NCBI GenBank assembly: GCA_014218235.1
Contig: CM024766.1
Location: 69,305,207-69,369,206, forward strand
Source: Colocasia esculenta
Taxonomy: Eukaryota > Streptophyta > Magnoliopsida > Alismatales > Araceae
Length of the DNA stretch: 64,000 bases
Direction: 5' to 3'
The notes beneath the pieces were generated by a model. It was not told the DNA's origin. It did no database searches and saw only the letters and a program-made list of their open reading frames with translations. The position numbers were made by a program, and so were the translations under genes. The stretch's first letter is position 1. Each line of letters begins with the position of its first letter. Positions 56,151 to 64,000 of the stretch are shown here, one piece after another.

Positions 56151-57306
56151 TTCTTGCTGACTTAAAATCATTTTCTACCTCATTAACTATATCTTTCTTA
56201 TTATATACCACATTTCATTAACTTCAAAATTCCGAACTCTATACATTGCCTACTCCTTCTATTCCATTTCTGCCACATTCTGATTAAACTCATTATCTTT
56301 CTGGCTGCTATACAACTGAAAACAATACTAGACTCAATATATATAATAATCTCTCTTCCCATATCCAGAAAATTACCTTTATTTGCTTATTATGTATTAT
56401 TGATTTGTTCTTGCTCCTAAATCAAACTCTAGAGATGCTCTTACTGAAGAATACCTCTGCTGAAATGAATTATCGGCCCTGCACAACATAGACTCTTACT
56501 AAATATTGCTTTAATTATCTATCCATAATCTACCACGTTCATCCTTTCTTCTGATCAATAATGCTCAAACTTTTAATTTACAGTTAATTGTACTAAACAA
56601 AATACCATCAATGTGGAGCAATTCCTTTTGGCTATCCCTTTATCTAATTTATTCCATTACACCAACCAAACTCCCTAATTCATAACTATAACTTTTCTTT
56701 AACATACAAATATCTTTCTCTGAAATTCTCAGAATACAAATACCCATTTCTTTAAGCATAATGATCTACCCTTCCTTTTTCCTCTGCTCTTTACCACTGT
56801 TTCATAATCTGCACTGATCAACTGACACTCAACCTTCATTAAAATCAAATTATTCTCTACAAAATCTGAAATATCAATCGGTGCACAACTAATTTCAACA
56901 TCTACCTTTCAACTTATTCTGCTACAACTGTTTCATTTTCAATCACTGAAAAGACTATCACTGTGGTATACTCACTAACATTAATATTTTCATAAACAAA
57001 TACACATTCCATTCAAATTCTTTAATTAACTCAACTAAAACTCTTATTCTTTCACAATCTATCTCTTTACTCTACTCAAATTGACATTTCTTATCTGCTC
57101 AACTAATTTACCACTTTTTTTTGCCTGATCATTTCTACTAGAAAACCTTAATTTCAAATCCTTGAAATCCTAACACTACTTATCATACCTTAGCTTACCT
57201 TATCTTACTTAAACAACTTTATCTTGCTCTTGTCATTTTTGGCTTCAATTTTCATGATACATATTTCATCTTCCATTTGCCATATATGTGCACAATTGCT
57301 AAACAC
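56151..57306. other. G-poor, pyrimidine-rich stretch, no gene seen
   Basis: The plus strand is almost free of G for over a kilobase (A, C and T with many TTC/CTA words). No ORF. It may be the tail of LTR J or separate DNA. Confidence 0.6.
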
Positions 57307-59053
57307 TGTAGACACCTATTTTCGGCCTATAAGTTGAGCACATTTCTTGTCCATATCATTGATGTCCCAAATTGGTCATCACTTTGGAGTCCTTCTTTGG
57401 CCCATCATGAGCCCATTGACCCTCATTTTCAAGTCCATTCTTAAGCCCAAGGCCAAGATCCACTTGAAACATCAAAACTGTGCAATCTGCCCAATCCTGT
57501 GAACATACATTCACTTTGAGAGCTCATAACGTCATTATTTCTAATCCAAATCTGGCTTATCATACTAGCATTTTGTAGCCCTCTGAGTCTAGAATCCAAC
57601 GCAACAAACGGCTCATCAATCCGATGTCTGTGGAGAGAGTTATGGCCCATTTCGTGGGACCTACGTGGACTGTCTTATAGTCGCGACTTGGTGCATGGTC
57701 GCGACAAGAACGCGGCCCCACGATCCGACAACGCCATGCATGTAAACACCTTTTTACGGGATTTTCAGCCTCTCCTTCCATCCTAGAGCCTATCTAAAGT
57801 CCCTATGAGTTGGATTATGACCTAAACCTCCTATCCTCATCCCTAGGGAGCCCCCAAGTCCATTCAAACTCTAGATAGACTCTAGAACACCCCCACAACT
57901 TGGACTCTCTCTCTAACTCGGGATTGGACTCTATCTCTCTCTTGAACACATCCTAGGACTCTCTAGGGGATAGAGGAAGGCTACCACTACGAGGAGAGGT
58001 CCCTGGAGGCACTACCCACAAGGTCCCATCGTCCCCAAGACAGAGGAGAAGCTGTTCTTCCCGTTTTCCTCCTTTCTCTCTCCTCTTTCTCTCTTATATC
58101 GCCTCCAGGACCGGTAGTGCTTGCACGGCTTGTGGAGATCGAACCAGGCCAGATCTCTTCGAGGTTTCTTCATCAACATTTCTCCCCACAGAGCCCGCTT
58201 AAACCTCGAAGTGGAATCACGTCGATTGGTGGCTTGTGAGAAAAGTTATAGTAAATTATTCTTCACTTTCTCTCTCATATCGAGATCTGCACATGCGGGA
58301 TTATCGTCTCTTCCACAGCCCAAACCAGGCTAGATCTCTTCAAGATGTATTCATGAAAGTTGTTCATGACATCCTCCTCTCCGACCTCCAACTGGAATCA
58401 CATCAAACGGGGCAGTATCTGTTTAGTTTTGATTTTTACTTTCTTTTCCATGTTTTACACATCTATACATGAGTTAGGATTCCTCCTTCTCCTCTTCCAT
58501 GATTTCTCCGTAAGCATATTCCTCCCCACATTTTCCTACTACCCAAGGGGTTTAAAAACCACCCCCCAGGTCCGTTCCCTCCATGCTCCACATATTTCTT
58601 TCATTTAAGAATAGCTACTACACTTAATATAGTCTAACAGGGTTTTATTTCTTATTTTCCGTATTTTGGCAGGCACCCAAGCAAAGATCCACGAGCGGCT
58701 TTTCCTCTGGCCCAAGCAAAGATCCACGAGCGGCTCTTGTCCTCTGGCCGGCTGGAGGGCAAGAAGATGGTCCCAACCATCATTCTCCTGCATTGCAGAG
58801 GACGCAGCAGAGGAAGGCGACGTGACAGCATAGACGCGCCCTGTACGAGCGTCGCGATAACAGCCCATCGCGACGGGGTCACCCGTCGCGATCTCAGTAA
58901 GTCCACTGTCCTCTTTCCTGTTCCTAGCATAGTTAGCTTACTTAATTCTTATTTATGGCAACTATCTAGGTGGCGATCACATTCCTTATTTCCATATTAT
59001 TAGATTTAATATCCTGTTGCGTGTCTTTAGGATGCACATTCCCAGTGATTACA
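57307..59053 (+). repeat. 5' LTR of element G (Tat/Ogre-like)
   Basis: Starts TGTAGACACCTATTTTCGGCC at 57307 and ends near GTGATTACA at 59053, just before a PBS-like sequence. Contains TCGCGA motifs (57670-57700, 58850-58895) and two related copies of a unit of about 190 bases (from 58140 and 58323, each with AGATCTCTTC and GGAATCAC). The other LTR is outside the window, so the ends are inferred. Confidence 0.6.
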
Positions 59054-59608
59054 CCTTTTGGCGATCACGGTGGGACTTTCAGTGCTACCCTCGTGGATTT
59101 AGTTTGCCTACCTGCCATGTTTTATTTCTTGTTTGCTCTTTTGGTGCCCTGTTAGTCTTTTGTTCCTTGTTTCCTGCATTTTTTGGCTCTCGGATCTTGT
59201 CGCGGCGTGTCGCAGTGACGCGATACGATCGTGCACCGGGCCGGTTGTACCCGTCATACCCCTTAGTCTGAGCCACCCCTTGCGTATGAGTGTCCCACCC
59301 CTTAGCTACACCGGAGGACTCGAGTTCTTACCTGTTAGGGTCCATTTGGCCAAGTGATATCTCCTTAATCAACTTATTTAAAAGTCAAGTGCGAACTTTA
59401 AGAAATTTGCGCATTAATCATGACAACTTGAGTGCTTTGGTTCATCCCTCCTCATCTCAGTCTTTCTTGCTGTGCTAGAGTTTAGGCGTTGTCGGTATCA
59501 CCCCCTTATTTGTTCTGGGGGGGGGGGGGGGGGTGCATGCGTCATTGTTTAGGGAGATCGAGTCAGTCCCCTCTGATCCTTGTATTCTATCATAATCCCT
59601 TGTTCGAC
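59054..59608 (+). other. Leader of element G
   Basis: Untranslated stretch between PBS and gag. Contains TGTCGCGGCGTGTCGCAG near 59198 and a run of 17 G (59517-59533). No ORF supported. Confidence 0.45.
59057..59075 (+). promoter_or_regulatory. Primer-binding region of element G
   Basis: TTTGGCGATCACGGTGGGA, of the TTGGCG-type leader used by Tat/Athila-type elements; the tRNA was not assigned. Confidence 0.5.
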
Positions 59609-61318
59609 ATGGACCAATTCCGGGTCCTTGCCGACGATGTCCTGCCTATCGGGCTGCTCGAGGAGGTGGACTAACCCCCTGCGGTCGTACTCCTGGGACA
59701 TATCCAATCTCCCCTTCTCATCGGGAGTCAATCCCATCCTCCTTCTCCTCCAAGGGGAGATGACCCCCATTCGCAATTCAGTCAGCTCCTTCCCCATCTC
59801 ACTCCAGACCAAGTCCGTGAATTTCTAGCCGCTGCCAAGGGGAAGCGACATCTATCTCACCCAGGCCAAAGTTCAGTCCGACCGATAGATCCCTCCACCC
59901 ATATTGCCTCAACACCTCATCTTCCTTCCTCAGGGGCAGACCCCACACCCCTCCATCCTCGGGCCATCCATTTCTCGGAACCGAGCTACCCTCTTGCAAG
60001 AGAGGTCCGACCTTGATCCCCTCCTACTTCAACCTATTATACGGCCGAGCCTGCCCCCCTCCCCCGTGAGAGGTCTCACTCTTTTGAACAATCTCGCTCC
60101 CTTGTTTCTGCGCATCATGTTCAAACCCCATTCGACTTCTTCACGGAGTGGACAAGTATGAAAAAGGAGCTACATGACCTCATGAGGCAAATTGATCCTC
60201 GCAAGGTAGCCGATATTGCTCTCCCATCGTTCCAATACCTCCGGGTACCACCCCAGTCGGAGCTCCCCATTTACCGACGATATTCTGGGGTAGGGGACCC
60301 ATATGTTCATTTAAAAGATTTTGTTTATGAGTCTGCACCGCACAAGTATGATCGACACCTCATGGCATACTTGTTCAGAAAATCTTTAGATGGTCCAACT
60401 CTGGAATGGTTTTATTCTTTGCCCCCGGAGGAAGCCTAGGATTTCCAGATTGTTCAAGAGAGGTTTCTACAGCAGTTTCAAGATCGGGTCGGACCCGAAA
60501 CTCCTTTGTAGATCTGGTAGCTGAAAAGATGAAGCCCGAAGGGAGTCTCGACTTATGCTGACCGGTGGCATTCACTGGCCGCCAAGGTCTGCTGCCACAT
60601 GCCGGGGAGGAGAAAGTCAAGCTGTTGATCTCCAATGAAACACCAACTACGAGCCATCTTAGCCATGAATGACATCACTACCATGCACCATCTATATAGC
60701 CGAGCTCATTTCTTTCAGACCCAACTCAAGGACTCGCCCATACACTCTATGTTTGAGACCCCTAAGTCCCGTTACACCAAGAAGCCTCAAGGCCCAGTCA
60801 CCAAGGGGATCCAAACAATGAGCAAGTAGGTGCGGTAAGTAACCCCCAAGGCCGGTAGGTAGGTCTCCATACACCCAACAACCTCAGCAGCCATGGAGTA
60901 ACAATGCAGCAACCTCCCCAAGGTCAGAACCCTCCACAAGATCAGCGCCAATACTCCCAAGTTCCTCCTCCTCAGAATGGCTATGCCCCAGAAAGCCCAG
61001 TGGACCCAAAGAGCCCAATATCCTCCTCTGCCCGAGTCTTTGGCTGATGTCTTTGCAGCCCTCATATCCTTGAATGCCCTTAGACTCCCTCCTGAGAAGG
61101 CAAAATTGGAAATATGGCAGCGGACCAAACAAAGTATTGTGTCTACCATCGCCATCCGGGCCACAATGTGTCAGATTGTTTTCAGTTCCGGGACATAATA
61201 TATGACCTTCATGAGCAGAACCAAATTGATTGGGCAAAAATGAAAAGGTTAATTCAGACATTGAGAGACCAGCAGGGTCAGAGGCAACAGCAGCAACAAC
61301 AGAGGCGACAGCAGCCGC

Positions 61319-61356
<38 letters not shown>

Positions 61357-61520
61357 ACAACATTTCCAGCCCTTCCAACAACAGTACCAGTAACAGCAAC
61401 AACAACAACAGCCGCAACAGCCGGCAAAGGACTTGGCATAATCCGCAACCCCATGCCACAACACCAGCCTGCTCCAAATCCTCAACCTGCTCCACCACCT
61501 CCTCCACACCGCGCATGTTA
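59609..61520 (+). pseudogene. gag: gag of element G
   Basis: Starts MDQFRVLADDVLPIGLLEEV at 59609 with a TAA at 59672. The frame, rich in Ser and Pro, later shifts. The capsid core is at 60158-60439 (YRRYSGVGDPYVHLKDFVYE, LMAYLFRKSLDGPTLEWFYS) and ends at a TAG (60437), with more stops and shifts to 60635, where LRAILAMNDITTMHHLYSRA resumes. A zinc motif CVYHRHPGHNVSDC is near 61138-61179, followed by a (CAA)n-encoded polyglutamine stretch. At least four frame changes are needed, so it is dead. The CHHC zinc motif, rather than a CCHC knuckle, groups it with Tat/Ogre-type gags such as that of element C. Confidence 0.8.
61285..61425. repeat. (CAA/CAG)n repeat in gag of G
   Basis: Imperfect CAA/CAG array with a pure (CAA)n core at about 61319-61354; it reads poly-Gln, poly-Thr or poly-Asn by frame, and the long minus-strand ORFs over it are its mirror image. 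Confidence 0.92.
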
Positions 61521-62139
61521 ACCCAGCCACCACCATCCACCCCCGAACTCAATGGGCCTTCGACGATGAGCATGAAGTGGGCAAGCTTCAGGTTATTTCT
61601 CATATCACACCCCTGCCACCACGCCTACATTCACTGGGCTCCCTCCTTCACACCTACTATCGCCACATCACCTCACCATCTTATAACCCCCTAGTCATAT
61701 CACTCATTGTCCCTTCGTCCAGCAACATCTCTCTCTTCCCTACGCCAGCGCCATTACTAGCCAACACCTCCATCCTTGACACCTCACCCCCTCCACTCCA
61801 CCATAACCTCGCCTTGTGGAGCGGGTGGATGTTTCATCGGATGTATCCTAATGCGTCCGTATCCATGCCAGGTCAACCAGCACAGCAGTCCAGCACCCAA
61901 CAGCAGCAAGACATGGAAGAGATAGATCCGGTCCTGGGGACCCAATATGACATTCTGAAACATTTGGATCAAACACCCGCCAAAATCTCCATATTAGAGC
62001 TAATTAAAAGGTCAAAGAATCACCAACATGCCCTAAGGGCCTTCCTGCAAAGGGTCATGGTCAGTGAGGACATGAACCCCGACAATCTACCTTCTGTACT
62101 TTCTATTGTGAACAGGGGACCCACTATTACATTTTTGGA

Positions 62140-62615
62140 TGGTGAATTAGTTGCCCCTGAAGCTAGGAAGATGCCTTTGTGTGTGACACTCACTAAAACA
62201 AGGTGGCCGTTAATGCAGCGCTAGTAGATACGGGGGCTTCCATTAATGTATGCCCATTGAGCACCCTAGAGCCTGCAACATTTCAGAGCATCAATTGTAG
62301 CCTACCCCCACCAATATAGCTGCCTACGATAATTCACGACATGCCTGTCATGGATGGTTGTCACGTTGCAAGCAGAACTGGGGCCACTTGTCGTGATTGA
62401 ATTTTATGTGTTGAAACATCGATCACACTTACAAGGCCATCCTGGGGCGCCCGTGGATTGAATCATTAGGGGCAGTACTTCCACGGCACATCAATGTTTG
62501 AAATTCCCCTTCAAGGGCGAGTAGTCAAGGTTAAAAGCATAGCAACGACCCACACAGTGGAGCAGTTGAGAGGGTATTACCATCAGTCTGGCCATCGAAT
62601 AAGCCCATTATCTCG
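62140..62615 (+). pseudogene. Aspartic protease of element G
   Basis: LVDTGAS, the retropepsin active site, is encoded at 62221-62241, followed by INVCPLSTLEPAT and, after frame changes, ILGRPWIES near 62440-62463, the usual C-terminal motif. The frame is shifted relative to the ORF at 61577-62224, whose end (FLDGELVAPEARKMPLCVTL) is the protease lead-in, and has a TAG in the middle. It would cleave the Gag-Pol polyprotein if intact; it is not. Confidence 0.8.
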
Positions 62616-63443
62616 GTGCTTGATGTGAACTACCCATGGGCTTATACTTTCTCTTCTAATCGCCCGAGGGGTCCCATCAGTGATAGCCGTCAGAAAGGAT
62701 ATGTCAACAATGCAAAAGGATGGGATATCATGTTCAGACTCAGCTATCAGTTAGGAAAAGGTTTAGGCACTCATCTCCAAGGGAGGACCAAGACAGTGGC
62801 TAGCACAAAGAAATTCACAAAAACATGGTTTAGGATACTCAGATGGGCCGCGCTCATCCTCAGACCATGGCCCACTCATCTAGAATTATACGAACATTTT
62901 GTCAGAGGGCTGGTGCAGCCTGGGTACAATACTACGGTGGTGGAAGTGGCACCAGTTCAGTACCAAGCCCTGGAAGCACAACGACCCAACAAGAAGAAGA
63001 GAGCCAAAACAGATACAGAAGCACCTGATCACGAAGATTTGATTTCATCACTCAGCCTGTTATTGAGGAACCGAAAGCCGGAAAGAAGAGCTAGAATCAG
63101 GGATCTCAGCCTTTTATTCAGTGAAGATGACGAGCCACAGTCTCAAGCAGCAGCATCAGCAGCCACCACCAAGCGACAGTTGCTTGGATTTGGTGAGAAA
63201 GTAGAGATAGTCAGTTCAGCCGATCTAACAAAGGAGCTCTGTCCAGAGTTTTCCCGGCCTCCCAGTCATTTCATTTCATCCATCTTTGTCTATAATTTTG
63301 ATTTTATTCCCTTATCTCCACCCCTCATTCTCCAACTCTCCCCCGATGCTCTTGAAGCGTTAATCCGCCCTTCACCCTTCTTCACCATCTTCCTTAATGG
63401 CTTGATCCTGTCCTTTTTTCTGAAGCCTTATAATGTAAGGTAG
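62616..63443 (+). CDS. G-patch-like segment after the protease of element G
   Basis: An open stretch of 275 codons (MLDVNYPWAYTF...). The glycine motif YQLGKGLGTHLQG (residues 44-56) is of the G-patch type seen in plant 'retroelement pol' proteins between protease and RT. It is followed by a basic-acidic linker (RPNKKKRAKTDTEA; LSLLFSEDDEPQSQ) and KELCPEFSRP, after which the reading becomes hydrophobic and non-conserved. This suggests entry into non-coding sequence, perhaps the intron known between protease and RT in Ogre elements (inference). No start codon of its own is expected; it is part of a polyprotein. Confidence 0.55.
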   Translation: MLDVNYPWAYTFSSNRPRGPISDSRQKGYVNNAKGWDIMFRLSYQLGKGLGTHLQGRTKTVASTKKFTKTWFRILRWAALILRPWPTHLELYEHFVRGLVQPGYNTTVVEVAPVQYQALEAQRPNKKKRAKTDTEAPDHEDLISSLSLLLRNRKPERRARIRDLSLLFSEDDEPQSQAAASAATTKRQLLGFGEKVEIVSSADLTKELCPEFSRPPSHFISSIFVYNFDFIPLSPPLILQLSPDALEALIRPSPFFTIFLNGLILSFFLKPYNVR

Positions 63444-63451
63444 TTCTTTTC

Positions 63452-63510
63452 ACAAAAAAAAAAAAAAAATAAATAAATAAAAAAATCAATAAAAAAAATA
63501 AAAAAAAATG
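63452..63510. repeat. A-rich low-complexity tract
   Basis: Poly(A) with AATA/AAAT interruptions directly after the last ORF of element G. Confidence 0.9.
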
Positions 63511-63539
63511 TGTGTTTCTTCATTCGTCTTTTCCCTTCT

Positions 63540-63835
63540 TTTCTTCGGATGGCGATCCCCGTCTTCTCCTTTTCCTTTTCTTTGGACGATAATCCCCGTC
63601 TTCTTCTCCTTTTCGTCAGACAGCGATCCCCGTCCTCCTTTTCCATCTGACTCACCCTTCCCGCTTTTTGCGTTCAGCTGTCTAGCTCTCACACTCTCCC
63701 GACGGCGATCCCTGTCCCCCTCGCTTTCCCTTTGCTTCGACAGTGATCCCCGTCACCCCGCATCTTCGTCTCTCTGCTGGCGGCAATCCCCGTCACTCCC
63801 TTTTCTCCTGGGCGGCGATCCCCGCCCTTTCTCCT
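63540..63835 (+). repeat. GGCGATCCCCGTC repeats
   Basis: At least eight copies of (G)GCGATCCCCGTC or close variants at about 63550, 63588, 63624, 63705, 63743, 63783 and 63817, separated by pyrimidine-rich spacers of 25-45 bases. The ORFs across it in both directions are repeat translations. Confidence 0.85.
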
Positions 63836-63871
63836 CCTTGCCTCAATCTTTGCTTTCGCCTTTTGACCGAC

Positions 63872-64000
63872 ATGGTCATTTTGGGCGATCTGGGTGAGGG
63901 GCCTTCTGTTCCCCTGCACCCCATTTCTCCTGCCGGCACCCTGAGCTCGGGTGGCCTGCCCCCTCCTCCTATCCCATCGAAGGACCATTGCGGCCCTGCC
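63872..64000 (+). other. Possible N-terminal ORF running off the window
   Basis: ATG at 63872 opens 43 codons (MVILGDLGEGPSVPLHPISP...) rich in Gly, Pro and Ser, with no stop before the window ends. No family recognised; it could be an ORF of element G or of a neighbour. Confidence 0.25.

Larger units (their letters stand above)
57307..63443 (+). mobile_element. Element G: 5' part of a Tat/Ogre-like Gypsy element
   Basis: LTR, PBS-like leader, gag with CHHC zinc motif, protease LVDTGAS and a G-patch-like segment are seen in order. RT, RNase H and integrase are not in the window, either beyond its end or lost. A glycine-rich G-patch-like segment after the protease, before RT, is a feature I associate with Ogre-type elements. 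Confidence 0.65.

Noticed and set aside
61249..61603. Long minus-strand ORFs of poly-Leu/Val
   Set aside because: They mirror the (CAA/CAG)n repeat on the plus strand and have no conserved domain.
63508..63988. ORFs on both strands near the window end
   Set aside because: They translate the GGCGATCCCCGTC repeats and poly-pyrimidine spacers.

Overview
This is nuclear DNA from a flowering plant, probably a monocot: the one intact host gene (a tau-class glutathione S-transferase at 11268-12080) has one short intron and strongly GC-rich codons in AT-rich surroundings. Almost everything else is nested mobile DNA in various stages of decay, plus one broken copy of a cell-cycle gene. Family names come from motifs read by eye; no database search was possible.

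Layout. 1-8610: element A, a Gypsy-type element of the Tekay/Del kind with 3.7 kb LTRs but only gag inside (no pol). Its 5' LTR is interrupted by another Tekay-like LTR (B, 1-2970). A sits in an older minus-strand LTR (H, 8611-9733). 11143-12120: GST gene with TATA box and poly(A) signal. 12338-14175: non-autonomous hAT-like DNA transposon with 8-bp target duplication. 14338-27381: element C, a Tat-lineage Gypsy element (gag, protease, RT, two RNase H regions, integrase, tandem-repeat 3' UTR, antisense gene); its 3' LTR holds a solo LTR of B's family (24381-27322). 27951-41970: element E, the antisense gene and partial LTR of a second Tat-like element, split by element D (28755-39450), a full-length Tekay chromovirus with 5-bp target duplications. 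42000-45700: AT-rich, no gene recognised. 45735-46904: 5' part of an MCM4 gene (minus strand) with an E2F site and one intron, but broken. 48311-53888: a Mutator-like remnant cut by a Copia-type solo LTR (I), itself holding a rearranged SIRE-like element (F) with an intact 386-codon ORF. 53889-57306: a third SIRE-like LTR (J) with a CGATTA minisatellite. 57307-64000: 5' LTR, gag and protease of a Tat/Ogre-like element (G).

Most notable points: (1) the LTRs of A, B, D and the solo LTR each carry a splice donor-like site near the 5' side and a conserved acceptor-like block near the 3' end, suggesting a leader intron inside the LTR; (2) gag of D is readable only if two short phase-0 introns are removed; (3) every in-frame stop in the D polyprotein is one C-to-T step from a glutamine codon, and C has lost catalytic residues by similar transitions; (4) the antisense gene of C has its own TATA box, intron and coiled-coil end; (5) F has an inverted PBS/LTR junction inside intact target duplications, as expected of autointegration; (6) the MCM4 fragment keeps its promoter and splice sites.
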